A stretch of 64,000 bases of DNA, taken from assembly GCA_963789275.1 (NCBI GenBank), contig CAWBKF010000029.1, positions 51,367-115,366 on the forward strand, read 5' to 3'. Positions 8,555 to 17,494 of the stretch are shown here, in pieces. The notes beneath the pieces were generated by a model. The model did no database searches, had not been told where the DNA came from, and saw nothing but the letters and a program-made list of their open reading frames with translations. Made by a program: the position numbers and the translations under genes. How positions within the stretch are numbered: the stretch's first letter is position 1; the number at the start of each line of letters is the position of its first letter. This stretch comes from DAHUYF01 sp963789275 (GTDB taxonomy: Bacteria; Pseudomonadota; Alphaproteobacteria; ATCC43930; CGMCC-115725).

Positions 8555-10403
8555 CTAGCCTTCTTTCAGCGACGAGCGAAACACCCAGCCTTCGCGCTCG
8601 CCGGTGCCGTGGCCGCCGCCGGTGCGAATCAGCACCCAGTCGCCGCGCCGCTCGAGCGGGGTGACCTCGGTGCCGCGCGGGAGCGTCGCGATCACCGCGG
8701 CCACGGTCGAGGGACCGGACCGCAGCTTCGCGTCGGACACGCCGATGACCGCGCGCCGCTCCGCGACCTCAGCCGGCTTCGGCGATGGCGGCTCGCTGGT
8801 GCGGAGGGTCGGCTCGCTCCTGGGCGGGAGGATCTCCGGCCGCAAGCCTCCGCGAAGCATCTGCTCGATGTGGGGATAGGCGATCACCGCCATCACCAAG
8901 ACCAAGAGCAGAGCGCCAATGCCGATGAGCCGACGCCCCGCCTGCGGTTGATGGCGCGGCGCAGGCGCCGGAGCGGGCGGGCCGGCACTCTCTTCACCAG
9001 CCGCCTCCCGCTGCGCTTCGATCGATCCCGACAGGAGCCGCTCGGCAAGATGGAGCTGCCCGACGTTCGCTCTCCGCGCCTGACGCAACTGCGCCGCCAT
9101 CGATCGCGCCTCGGCCAGCTCCGCCTCGCGCAGCGTGAGCGAGGCTTTCACTTCCTGGAGCTCCTCGCGCAAAAAGTGAAGCTCGACATCGTCGCCCTGA
9201 GCCTGGGCGCGCGCCTTGGCCAACTCTGCGTCAGCCGCGTCGAGGCGCGCCTCCGCCTCCGCGAGCGCGGGCGCCACATCTTCCTGCCATTGCGCTTCGG
9301 CGGCGGCAAGCCGAAGGGCCTCGCCGGCCTTCCACTCCGCCTCCGCCTTCGCGAGCGAGGCTCTCGTTTCTTCTTGCCAGCGTTGCTCGGCCTGCCTGGA
9401 CCCTTCGGCCAAGGCATGATCGAGTTTCTGCCGCGTGTCGATTACCTCGGCGTCACGGGCCGCGAGGGACGCTTTCACTTCCGCCAGCGCGTCGCGCAGC
9501 TGCCGACGCTCAATGGTGCCGGTCTCGATTTCGGCGCGGGCCTGCGCCAGCGCCGCCTCGGCCTGCTCGAACCGCGCTGTCGCCTCGGCGAGCGCCGGCG
9601 CCGACATCTTGTCGCCATCGCGCTTCGGCGACCGCGAGCCGGACGGCTTCGTCGGCCTTCCACCGCGCCTCCACCTGGGAAAGGGACGCCTGGGATTCCT
9701 GCTGCCAGCGCTCGCGCGCCTGCTCGATCCGCTGTTCCGCGCGCGCCGCCGCCTCCGCGAGGCGAGCCTCCTCCTCCGCCTGCCACGCCGCGCGGTTCTG
9801 CTCGAGGCTCGCCGCAGCCTGCGCCGCGGCTGCGGTCAGGCGGTCGCTCAGCTCGCCTGCCCAGGCAGCGCGAGCTGCGGTGAGCTGGGCTTCGATCGCC
9901 TGATCGGACGCTTCCGCCCGGACGTGATCGAGCTGGCGGCGCGTTTGCGCCAGCTCAGCCTCGCGCGTGGAGAGCGACGCTTTGAGTGTCGCCAATTCGT
10001 CGTGCAGGCGGCGAAGCTCGATGCCGTTATCCGCAACCGCCTCGCCGTCGGGGGGCGCGACAGCGCCGGCTGGCGGGCCCGAGAGCGCATCGCCGGATGG
10101 GACGGGCACATCGAGGACCGCGAGCGTCGCGCCGTCGTCGCCGTCAAGGCTGACGATCCGGAGCGCAAGCGTATGCGCCTCATGCCTGCCTGCCGGAGGC
10201 AGGTATGTCAGGTCCTGCAGGTCGTCCATCGTCAACGACCAGGTGCGGTCGCCGTTGTTGCTTCCCTTGGAGAGCCGCGCCCGGTCGGGCAGGCGCTCGA
10301 GCCTGAGCGACAGATGTCCGTGTCGCCGATAGGGCGACAGCAACGGGGCGAGTGCGAGCGGAATACCACCCGACGTGTTGGTCGCTCCGGCCGTGGCGCC
10401 CAT
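8555..10403 (-). CDS. Coiled-coil membrane protein with C-terminal SH3b domain (one frameshift)
   Basis: About 616 residues read through one frame break near 9604 (EARWRQDV then SAPALAEATARFEQAE). The N-terminus (GIPLALAP...DRTWSLTMDDLQDLTYLPP) looks like the short Ig/cadherin-type units of RTX adhesins. It is followed by about 300 residues of Ala/Glu/Gln-rich coiled coil. That coil contains a recurring unit (EVKASL..REAELA) three times and a long duplicated stretch (RWQ-E..ASL...W-ADEA-RLA-AEA-W). A transmembrane segment (LIGIGALLLVLVMAVIAY) precedes an SH3b domain (AKLRSGPST...VLIRTGG...GWVFRSSL). The start at 10403 (MGATAGATNTSGG) is chosen because sequence before it is low-complexity; 10580 is the alternative. 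Function unknown; a cell-envelope scaffold is plausible. Confidence 0.65.
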
Positions 10404-10920
10404 CGTCTCGTCCAAGCGGTTCGCTCCTTTGGCGCGCAGCCCGCTGATAATCCGGCGGCGCTCATGCGACCCACGCAGCGCGGTTTGGGCACGGCGCCAA
10501 TTCGTGCGTCGACCATTTGAGTCTTGCCGATACGGGTAAAGGAATTGTTCGTCACTCCAGCAGAGACGCCGCGTTCGCATCGCGAATTCGCGTCAATTTA
10601 GCGGCTAAGACGAAGGGACTGAGCGCTGCGTGCGAGGTGGTGCCTGGAACGGCCAGCGACGCGGAGAATCGAAGACGACGACACTCAGCCTCCACCGAAC
10701 TCTCCCAATCGCTTTTACGACAATTCGATACGATATGGATGCGACGCCACTTCGATCACGCAGCCTCGCTTCGCGTCCCATTGGGACTCGGAGCGTGCGG
10801 CTACCCCCCACCCGGCAGCGCACGCGCAAGCGCGGGCGCTGCCGACCTCCCCCTCAAGGGGGGAGGTGCGCCAAAGCGGTGTGAAGCGAGTGTGTAGAAG
10901 CGATTCGCGGTCGCCCGCGC
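10404..10920. other. Gene-free stretch with one repeat
   Basis: No convincing gene on either strand. The right part (10795-10895) holds a palindromic element with CGCACGCGCAAGCGCGGGCG and CCCCCTCAAGGGGGGAGGTG. The element's tail resembles 8485-8520. Confidence 0.6.
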
Positions 10921-12166
10921 TCACGTCAGCGTGCCGCCGATCTTCGCCTTGTCGACGGAGGCGCGGACGACCGGGATCTCGTGCTCGGCGAGCGGGGCCA
11001 TGCGCTGCTTTCGCGCCAGCGCCTGCTCGATGTAAGGCGCGAGCCGCGCCGCCTTCGCGGCCTCGCGCGCAGCCGCCTCGGCGGCGAAGCCGGGCATGAC
11101 TTCGGCGGCGAACAACGTCAGCGCCTCGCAGATATCGTCGTGGCGGTTGCGGCCGGCCTGCTGCAGGAAGATGATCTGATCGACCCCGGCCGCCTGATAG
11201 CCTTGGAGATGCGCGCGCATGTCCTCGGGCGTGCCGATGCCGGCGGCCTGGCCGGCATTGTGCGCAGCGGCGGCGGCGATCAGCCGGTCGGTCTTGTCGC
11301 CGCGCTTTTCCTGGAAATCCGGCCAGAGCCGGGAGCGGCCGGGCACGGTGTCCTGCGCCACCAGCGCGTTCAAGGCATAGCCGAAGAACTCGAAGCCCTC
11401 CTGGCCGCGCCGGATCGCCTCGGCGCGGTCGCGATGGATCGAGAAGGCCGAGACCATGGCGATGTTGGCGTTGACCGCCCAGCCCAGCGGCACGCAGCGC
11501 TCGCTGCAGATGATATCGTAGTAGATCGTGCTCCAGGTCCGCGCCTCCTCGGGATCGACGAAGGAGAAGGCGAGCGCGCCGAGGCCGAGGCTCGCCGCGA
11601 GCTTGATCGTCTCGCGGTTGGTGCAGGCCATCCACATCGGCGGATGCGGCTTCTGCACCGGCTTCGGCAGCACGTTGCGGCAGGGCATCGAGAAGGAGAT
11701 GCCCGCAGAATCCGGGATAGGGTTCGAGCACCATCATGTTGGCGATCTGCTCCGCCGCCTCGAGCGACATCGCCCGCTTCTCCTTGGCGGGAATGGCGAA
11801 GCCGCCGAGCTCGAGGCGGGTCGCGCCTTCGCCGATGCCGAAATCGACGCGGCCGTCGGACATGATGTCGAGCGTCGCGATGCATTCGGCGGTGCGCGCG
11901 GGATGGTTGTAGCGCGCGATCACCTGGCGGATGCCGTGGCCGAGGCGGATGCGCCGGGTCAGCGCCGCGGCGCTCGCCAGGAACACCTCCGGCGCCGAGG
12001 AATGCGAGTATTCCTCGAGGAAATGATGCTCGACCTCCCAGGCATGGTCATAGCCGAGGCGGTCGGCGAGCACGACCTGGTCGAGCGCCTGCTTGAAGAG
12101 CCGGTGCTCGTCGCCCGGCGCCCAGGGCTTGGGGAGCTGCAGCTCGTAGAATACACCGAATCGCAT
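10921..12166 (-). CDS. LLM-class flavin-dependent monooxygenase (one frameshift)
   Basis: A luciferase-like (bacterial luciferase alpha/beta type) FMNH2-dependent oxygenase of about 415 residues. The start MRFGVFYELQLPKPW and motif WEVEHHFLEEYSHSSAPEVF are typical of the family. RIRLGHGI, GRVDFGIGEGA and TPEDMRAHLQGYQAAGVDQI also fit. The frame breaks near 11702 in TGCGGGCATC (YPGFCG then ISFSMPCRNV). The substrate is not inferable. Upstream is a 107-bp palindromic repeat rather than an obvious promoter. Confidence 0.85.
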
Positions 12167-12238
12167 CGCATCCCCCCTCGCGCCGCAGTCTTTGCTGCCC
12201 ATGCTAGTATAGCTATTCTGACACTTGGTACCCCCTCG

Positions 12239-12345
12239 CGTCATGCCCGGGCTTGACCTGGGTTGACCCGGGCATCCACGCCCTTCGACGCCGCACGGAT
12301 CCGCGTGGATGGCCGGGTCAAGCCAGGTCAAGCCCGGCCATGACG
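12239..12345. repeat. Inverted repeat of the CCCGGGCTTGACC / CATCCACG family
   Basis: GTCATGCCCGGGCTTGACC ... GGGCATCCACG is mirrored by CGTGGATGGCCGGGTCAAG ... GCCCGGCCATGAC. This layout is seen often in Rhizobiales intergenic regions. TTGACC-like pieces inside it are part of the repeat and are not called regulatory boxes. Confidence 0.8.
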
Positions 12346-12434
12346 GTTGGGAGGGTGGCGAATCGCATAGGGCGATCGGTGACCGGTGTCAAAGCGGTTC
12401 AGGAACGCCGAGCCCGCCGGCCTCCCCGCCCCGC

Positions 12435-12448
12435 TTGACCCAGGTCAA
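12435..12448 (+). promoter_or_regulatory. FNR/FixK-type box
   Basis: TTGACCCAGGTCAA, a perfect TTGA-N6-TCAA dyad centred 71 bp before ATG 12513. A class II position would put the transcript start near 12483. It probably controls the four-gene set 12513-14158. Confidence 0.75.
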
Positions 12449-12512
12449 TGCGCCGCCGCGACGCCCGCAGGAGGATGCCGCCCGATGCGCAAGCAATTGA
12501 AAGGACGACCCG

Positions 12513-12866
12513 ATGTTGCGTAAAGTCAGGCTCGAGGCGGCGCGATGCTACGACTTCCCCGAAGGCAGCGCGACCCATGGCTACGAGATCGCCCTGCCGC
12601 TGTCGCCGGGCGCGATGCTTGATCGCGATTTCTGGCTGAAGCACCGCACCGAGAGCCGCTTCCGCCGCTTCTGGGGCGACGAGGCGGAGGCGCAGGGCCA
12701 CCTTGCCCATGGCGGCCAGGGCTGGCGGCTGGTGTTCGATGACGGCAGCGGCGACGCCGAGGTCATCGTCAAGGCGGACACGCATCGTTTCACCGCCGGC
12801 GAGTATGTCTCGATCAAGGAGCGCGACGGCGTCACCCGCACCTTCCGCATCGCCGCGATCGTCTGA
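12513..12866 (+). CDS. Conserved hypothetical cytoplasmic protein
   Basis: 117 residues, no signal peptide or membrane segment. Charged and aromatic-rich in the middle (DRDFWLKHRTESRFRRFWGDE) and ending in a beta-rich half (EVIVKADTHRFTAGEYVSIKERDG). The ribosome-binding site AAAGGACGA precedes ATG 12513 and an FNR-type box precedes the gene, so induction by low oxygen is likely. I do not recognise the family; similar small proteins sit in hypoxia clusters of related bacteria. Confidence 0.6.
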   Translation: MLRKVRLEAARCYDFPEGSATHGYEIALPLSPGAMLDRDFWLKHRTESRFRRFWGDEAEAQGHLAHGGQGWRLVFDDGSGDAEVIVKADTHRFTAGEYVSIKERDGVTRTFRIAAIV

Positions 12867-12900
12867 GCGCCGCCCGCGCGCGGGAAGCAAGGAGCAGTTC

Positions 12901-13299
12901 ATGACCGACCACTATCACGCCGTCGTCTGGATCGACCACCACCAGGCGCGGGTCATCGCTTTCAATCTCGATGCCGCGGAAGAGCATACCGTCCACCCGC
13001 AGCACCCGCCGCGCCATCTCCACAGCAAGGCCGGCAGCGCCTCGGGTACGCATATCCACGGCGAGCCCGCCTATTATCAGGCGGTCGGCGAGGCGCTCGC
13101 CGGGGCGCATGCGGTGCTGGTCACCGGCCCCTCCAGCGCCAAGCTTGAGCTGGTCGACCATCTGCGCCAGCATGCGCCGCAGATGATCGCGCGCATCAGC
13201 GGCGTCGAGACGATGGGCGAGGTCACCGACGCGCAGCTCGTCGCCGCGGCGCGTCACCATTTCAAGGCCGCCGACCGCATGACGCCGCAGGTCGGCTGA
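12901..13299 (+). CDS. Translational-machinery-like (eRF1-domain-like) small protein
   Basis: 132 residues. MTDHYHAVVWIDHHQARVI opens a fold resembling proteins annotated as translational machinery or host-attachment proteins. The pattern is a D-H-x-x-A-R-V strand, a histidine-rich loop (HPQHPPRHLHSKAG), then AHAVLVTGPSSAKLELVDHL, which recalls the eRF1/Pelota-like Lys and Gly positions. The function is unproven; homologues often lie in stress or anaerobic regulons. A strong ribosome-binding site (AAGGAG) precedes ATG 12901, 34 bp after the previous gene. Confidence 0.6.
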   Translation: MTDHYHAVVWIDHHQARVIAFNLDAAEEHTVHPQHPPRHLHSKAGSASGTHIHGEPAYYQAVGEALAGAHAVLVTGPSSAKLELVDHLRQHAPQMIARISGVETMGEVTDAQLVAAARHHFKAADRMTPQVG

Positions 13300-13316
13300 G
13301 ACGGGACATATCGCCG

Positions 13317-13721
13317 ATGGCAGATCAGGACAGCGCTCCCCCGCACGAGCCCGGCCTTGCCGCGCTGCTGGCGCGGCTTTTCCGCGAATCCGAGACGCTG
13401 CTGCTGCAGCAATTGGCGCTGCTGCGCGCCGAGATCGGCGAGAATGCCGGAAAGCTGATCAGCGGCGTGCTGGTGATATTGGCCGGCGCCGCCATCAGCC
13501 TGGTGGGCGGGCTGGCCCTGGTCGCCGCGATCATCCTGCTGCTTGGCCGGGTCCTGCCGCTCTGGGGGGCCGCGGCGGTGGTGGGTGTGGTCATCCTGGC
13601 GCTGGGCGGGGCGCTGATCCTTTATGGCCGCCGGCTGGTGGCGCGCGCCAGCCTGGTGCCGCGCCAGAGCTGGCAGGTGATGCGCGAGACCGGCGACTGG
13701 CTGCGCGAAGAGCTGACATGA
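13317..13721 (+). CDS. Holin-X/YqjE-type small membrane protein
   Basis: 134 residues. An amphipathic N-terminal helix (LLARLFRESETLLLQQLALLRAE) is followed by two hydrophobic helices (about residues 48-70 and 78-100) and a basic tail. This is the layout of the phage-holin-like DUF1469/YqjE family, inner-membrane proteins of unknown function usually encoded with DUF3618 proteins, as here. Its TGA overlaps the ATG of the next gene (13718-13721). Confidence 0.75.
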   Translation: MADQDSAPPHEPGLAALLARLFRESETLLLQQLALLRAEIGENAGKLISGVLVILAGAAISLVGGLALVAAIILLLGRVLPLWGAAAVVGVVILALGGALILYGRRLVARASLVPRQSWQVMRETGDWLREELT

Positions 13722-14158
13722 CGGCGCGGGCGAGCGCCGCGGAGATCGCCGCCGAGATCGCCCGCACCCGCGACCGGCTGTCGCGCGACCTCGCCCGGCT
13801 CGACCGCGAGTATGCGCTGCGCCATCTCGTGGTCCGCGCGACGCGGCTGGCGCGCAACGGCGGTTTCGACGTCGGCACGCTGCGGGACGCGCTCAGCCGC
13901 GACGCGCTCCCGCTGGCGGTCACCGGCATCGGCCTGGGCTGGCTCGGCCTTGCCGGGAGCGGCGCCGGAAGCGACCTGCTGCGGCGGATCGGCAGCGCGC
14001 TGGCGGCGCTGCAGCAGCTCGGCCGGGAGCTCGGGATCGGCGCGCCGCCGCCGGAGGAGCCGGCGCCGGGCGATCCCATAGGCCGTCTGACGGGTGGTGA
14101 GAATCGCCCCACCTCACCCCAACCCTCTCCGCCCCCCGGGGCGGAGCAACCCGTTTGA
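13718..14158 (+). CDS. DUF3618-family protein with repeat-derived C-terminus
   Basis: 146 residues. The start AAEIAAEIARTRDRLSRDLARL is the DUF3618 signature (E-I-x-x-x-R-x-x-L), an amphipathic helix that typically precedes a membrane helix; here the later segment AVTGIGLGWLGLAGSG is hydrophobic. It is coupled to the holin-X gene by ATGA overlap. The last 17 or so residues (PTSPQPSPPPGAEQPV) are encoded by a CTCTCCGCCCC palindromic repeat that continues past the stop, so the native C-terminus was probably replaced. Confidence 0.75.
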   Translation: MTARASAAEIAAEIARTRDRLSRDLARLDREYALRHLVVRATRLARNGGFDVGTLRDALSRDALPLAVTGIGLGWLGLAGSGAGSDLLRRIGSALAALQQLGRELGIGAPPPEEPAPGDPIGRLTGGENRPTSPQPSPPPGAEQPV

Positions 14159-14270
14159 TCGCGTTGCGATCAAACCCAAGCGGGGCCGACCGCAGAGCGG
14201 TCGGCCGGGTTGCTGGAGGGACCCGCGTAGCGGCCGACGAGCGCTGGCCAGACCCTCCCCTTTTCATCGA
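14109..14270. repeat. Composite palindromic repeat (CTCTCCGCCCC family)
   Basis: Starts inside the DUF3618 gene with CACCTCACCCCAACCCTCTC, then GTTTGATCGCGTTGCGATCA and GGCCGACCGCAGAGCGGTCGGCC hairpins, and ends GACCCTCCCCTTTT. Related pieces are at 31622-31683 and inside the MHYT-LytTR gene at 32543-32610. Confidence 0.7.
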
Positions 14271-14313
14271 TTTTTCGTCATGATGCCTGTCCCGGAACGG
14301 GACAGAGGGCAGC

Positions 14314-15492
14314 ATGGCGGACGAGCGCGAGAGCGGGGCGGCCAAGGATGATCTGAGCGCGCTTGCCGATACCGAGCGGGCGCTGCGCCTCAGCGAGGCG
14401 CATCTGCGCTCCGTGCTCGAGACCGTGCCCGACGCGATCATCGTCATCGACGATCGCGGCCGCATCGAATCCTTCAGCCCCGCCGCCGAGCGCCTCTTCG
14501 GCTACAGCTCGGCCGAGGCGGTCGGGCGCAACGTCAACACGCTGATGCCGCAGCCTTATCGCGAGCAGCATGACGGCTATCTCGCGCGCTATCTCACCAC
14601 CGGCGAGCGGCGCATCATCGGCATCGGCCGGGTGGTCATGGGACAGCGCGCCGACGGCTCGACCTTTCCTATGGAGCTGGCGGTCGGCGAGATCAATCTC
14701 GACGGCCGCCGTCTCTTCACCGGCTTCGTGCGCGACATCACCGAGCGGCAGACCACGCGCGAGCGGCTGCAGGAGCTGCAATCGGAGCTGCTGCGCGCCT
14801 CGCGGCTCTCGGCGATGGGGCAGATGGCCTCGGCGCTCGCCCATGAGCTCAACCAGCCGCTGACCGCGATCATCAACTACGTCCAGGCGTGCCGGCGGCT
14901 GATGGCGACGGGCGACGGCGTGACGCCCGAGCGGCTGCAGGAGACCATGGACAAGGCGGTCGCCCAGGCCAGCCGCGCCGGCCAGATCATCCACCGCATG
15001 CGCCAATTCATCCAGAAGGGCGAGACCGAGCGCCAGGCCGAGAGCGTCAACAAGCTGATCGAGGAGGCCAGCGCGCTGGCGCTGGTCGGCGCCAAGGAAA
15101 GCGACATCGTGGTGCGCATGGAGCTGAGCTCCGACCTGCCCGCCGTGCTGGTCGACCGCATCCAGATCCAGCAGGTGGTGCTGAACCTCATCCGCAACAG
15201 CGTCGAGGCGATGGCGGAGTCGGCGCGGCGCGAGATCTCCATTCGCAGCTATCGCACCGGCGGCGCGATGCTCGAGATCGCGGTGAGCGATACCGGCCCC
15301 GGCCTCGACGACGGGGTGCTGAAGCAGCTCTTCCAGCCCTTCGTCACCACCAAGGCCAAGGGCATGGGGCTCGGCCTCTCCATCAGCCGCTCGATCATCG
15401 ACGCCCATGGCGGCAGGCTGTGGGCGACGGCGAATGACGGCGGCGGCGTCAGCTTCTGCTTCACCCTGCCGATCGCCGAACCGGCGCCGTGA
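14314..15492 (+). CDS. fixL: FixL oxygen-sensing histidine kinase
   Basis: 392 residues, soluble, with one PAS domain (about 25-150) then HisKA and HATPase. The heme pocket matches FixL: His86 in QHDGYLARY aligns with the proximal ligand (His200 of Bradyrhizobium FixL), Arg92 with Arg206 and Arg106 in IIGIGRVV with the distal Arg220. DGSTFPMELAVGE and FTGFVRDITERQ complete the signature. The phospho-acceptor is His177 in ALAHELNQPL. It lacks the extra PAS domain of Bradyrhizobium FixL and the membrane segments of Sinorhizobium FixL. It overlaps fixJ by GTGA. It should switch off when oxygen binds and phosphorylate FixJ under microoxic conditions. Confidence 0.92.
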   Translation: MADERESGAAKDDLSALADTERALRLSEAHLRSVLETVPDAIIVIDDRGRIESFSPAAERLFGYSSAEAVGRNVNTLMPQPYREQHDGYLARYLTTGERRIIGIGRVVMGQRADGSTFPMELAVGEINLDGRRLFTGFVRDITERQTTRERLQELQSELLRASRLSAMGQMASALAHELNQPLTAIINYVQACRRLMATGDGVTPERLQETMDKAVAQASRAGQIIHRMRQFIQKGETERQAESVNKLIEEASALALVGAKESDIVVRMELSSDLPAVLVDRIQIQQVVLNLIRNSVEAMAESARREISIRSYRTGGAMLEIAVSDTGPGLDDGVLKQLFQPFVTTKAKGMGLGLSISRSIIDAHGGRLWATANDGGGVSFCFTLPIAEPAP

Positions 15493-16111
15493 GCGAGGAG
15501 CCGCGCATCTTCGTCGTCGACGATGACGAGGCGATCCGCGATTCGCTGCTGATTCTGCTGCAGGCGGCGGGGTTCGCCGACATCGTCGCCTACGCGTCGG
15601 CCCGCGACTTTCCTCGCCGACGCGGCGCCGGCGGACAGGCGCGTGCCTGCTGCTCGATGTGCGCATGCCGGACATGGACGGGCTCGAGCTGCAGCAGGAG
15701 CTCAACCGGCGCGGGGTCACGCTGCCGGTCATCGTCATGACCGGGCATGGCGACGTGCCGATCGCGGTGCGCGCCATGAAGGCCGGAGCGAGCGACTTCA
15801 TCGAGAAGCCGTTTTCCGACGAGCTGCTGCTGGAGTGCGTGCGCCGGGCGCGCGATCGCGCCGCCGAGGCGGGCCGCGAGAGCGCCGAGATCGGCGAGAT
15901 CAAGCACCGGCTGGGGAACCTGACGCCGCGCGAGCGCCAGGTGCTCCACGGCATGGTCGCCGGCAAGCCCAACAAGGCTATCGCCTTCGATCTCAGCATC
16001 AGCCCGCGCACTGTCGAGATCCACCGCGCGCGGGTGATGGAGAAGATGCAGGCGCGCAGCCTGTCGGCCCTGGTGCGGATGGCGCTGGCGGCGGGAGAGA
16101 CCGCGGGCTGA
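15489..16111 (+). CDS. fixJ: FixJ response regulator (two close frameshifts)
   Basis: Receiver plus LuxR-type helix-turn-helix regulator, about 207 residues, starting with GTG (EEPRIFVVDDDEAIRDSLL). Two frame breaks near 15612 and 15640 separate the beginning from LLLDVRMPDMDGLELQQEL, which carries the phospho-acceptor Asp. The output half is intact: NLTPRERQVLHGMVAGKPNK and SPRTVEIHRARVMEKM. Coupled to fixL by the GTGA overlap at 15489-15492. It is expected to activate the fnr/fixK gene and other low-oxygen promoters. Confidence 0.9.
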
Positions 16112-16115
16112 AGCC

Positions 16116-16129
16116 TTGATCCAGGTCAA
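16116..16129 (+). promoter_or_regulatory. FNR/FixK-type box
   Basis: TTGATCCAGGTCAA, centred about 41 bp before ATG 16164, immediately after fixJ. If it acts as a class II site, the transcript would be nearly leaderless. Confidence 0.7.
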
Positions 16130-16163
16130 GGCGCGCCGACGCGTTCGCGCAATAATTAAACAA

Positions 16164-16627
16164 ATGGCGCGTGCTTTCACCACATCGGCGCTGAGCGCCG
16201 ACGACATCGGCATCGCATTCCCGCTGATCCATGCGGCGTTGCCGGATGTCGCCCTTGCAACCTGGCGCGATTTCGCGCGCGGTTTCGTCGGTCTGCCCGC
16301 GCCCTATCCCGTCGGCGCGATCGGCCTGCGCAATGAGGCGGGATATCTTTGTGGCGTCCTCACTTATCGCATCGACCGCGACCTCGGCATGGCTCGGCGC
16401 TCAGCGTCGACATCTTCGCCGCGCTCGACGTCACCGGCGCGGCGGCGGCGATGCGCGCCCTGCTGCACGCCGCCGAGGCGAAGGCGCAGGAGCTGCGCTG
16501 CGCCGCGATCCGCATCCACATCGAGGGAGCCAAGGGCAAGCGGCCGCAACAATTCGCTGCCTCGGGGTTCCGGCAGCAGGCGAGCGTCTTCTGCAAGGAA
16601 GTGTCGCCGCCGGGGATGCCGGGCTGA
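16164..16627 (+). CDS. GNAT-like acetyltransferase (one frameshift)
   Basis: About 154 residues, MARAFTTSALSADDIGIAFP at the start. The core AIGLRNEAGYLCGVLTYRID and the later AALDVTGAAAAMRALLHAAEAKAQ, IRIHIEG and GFRQQASVFCKE fit a degenerate N-acetyltransferase fold. The frame breaks near 16392 (RDLG then HGSALSVDIFAALD). An FNR-type box lies directly upstream, so it probably belongs to the oxygen-limitation regulon. Acyl acceptor unknown. Confidence 0.6.
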
Positions 16628-16634
16628 GCGCCGC

Positions 16635-17380
16635 CTATTCGAGCCCGGCAGCGAGCTCCTCGAGGGTGGCGCGATCGCTGAGGCGCACGCGTCCCGCCGC
16701 CTCGAGCTCGATATAGCCGCGCTTCTTCAGGCTGGTGAAGACCCGGCTCGCGGTCTCGGTGGTGAGGCCGAGATAGTCGGCGATGTCGGTCCGGGTCATC
16801 GGCAGTGTCACGTGGTCGCCGGGGGCGCCGAAGCGCTCGGCGCGCCGCGCCAGCGACAGCAGGAACGAGGCGATCCGCTCATGGGCGGTCTTGCGGCCGA
16901 GCAGCATCATCTGCTCCTGCGCCGCCGCCAGCTCGTTGGATGCGATGGCGAGCAGCCGCCGCTCCATCTTGGGGAACTCGTCGAGCAGGCGGTCGAGCTG
17001 CCGGCGCGGGAAGCGGCAGATCTTGACCGGGGTGATGGCCTCGGCGCTGTAGGTGTAGCTGTCGTTGAAGGCAAGCCCGAGCAGGTCGCCGGCGAAGAGG
17101 AAGCCGGTGATCTGGCGCCTTCCATCCGGCATCAGCTTGAACACCTTCACCGCGCCGTCGATGATACTGAAGAAATGCGTCGCCGCCTCGCCTTCGTCGA
17201 GGAAGGTCTCGCCGGCCGCGACATGCTGGTGCACGCGCGCCGCGGCCAGGCGGCCGAGATCCTCGGTGCGCATCGCGCCGCAAATGCTGAGCGAGCGGGT
17301 GGTGCAGCTGTCGCAGGCGATGGGAGCGGGCGGAAGCTAGCGGCGGCGCGCCGCGTCTCGGCTAAGGCCATGGCCAGCAT
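16635..17380 (-). CDS. fnrN: FNR-type Fe-S oxygen-responsive transcription factor (one frameshift)
   Basis: Crp/FNR-family regulator of about 248 residues. The start MLAMALAETRRAAASF at 17380 has a ribosome-binding site (GAGAGGGGA). The frame breaks near 17325 and resumes as IACDSCTTRSLSICGAMRTE, which supplies the C-x2-C-x7-C cluster; the fourth cysteine is in VKICRFPRRQ. This is the ligand set of [4Fe-4S] FNR/FnrN proteins. The effector domain (GEAATHFFSIIDGAVKVFK) and the winged helix (DIADYLGLTTETASRVFTSL) follow; the recognition helix E-T-A-S-R fits TTGA-N6-TCAA sites. Starting at the internal MRTED would wrongly remove the cluster. Confidence 0.85.
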
Positions 17381-17466
17381 GGGAAATCCCCTCTCGGCAG
17401 TGCGTGATCGATTGACCGATCTTCGATGGTTGATGATCGGGTAACCGTCGAGCCGCCGAAATTCGG

Positions 17467-17494
17467 TTTAGTACCTAAGGGGTTCTACGTATGC
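17467..17494 (-). promoter_or_regulatory. Putative FixJ-type promoter element before fnrN
   Basis: On the minus strand CATACGTAGAACCCCTTAGG followed by TACTAAAC lies about 90 bp before the fnrN start and overlaps the end of the upstream gene. It shares CATACG-N7-CCTTAG with the element before the universal stress gene at 21614-21635. Control by FixJ is inference. Confidence 0.45.

Larger units (their letters stand above)
12167..12512. other. Intergenic region with repeat and FNR box
   Basis: Contains the inverted repeat at 12239-12345 and, nearer the right gene, an FNR-type box at 12435-12448. No gene was found. Confidence 0.6.

Noticed and set aside
10517..10897. A 126-residue plus-strand frame in the gap before the LLM gene
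   Set aside because: It has arginine/serine-rich low complexity, no ribosome-binding site, and its second half is a palindromic repeat.
12251..12333. TTGACC and GGTCAAG words that resemble FNR half-sites
   Set aside because: They belong to the arms of a dispersed inverted repeat and lack TTGA-N6-TCAA spacing.
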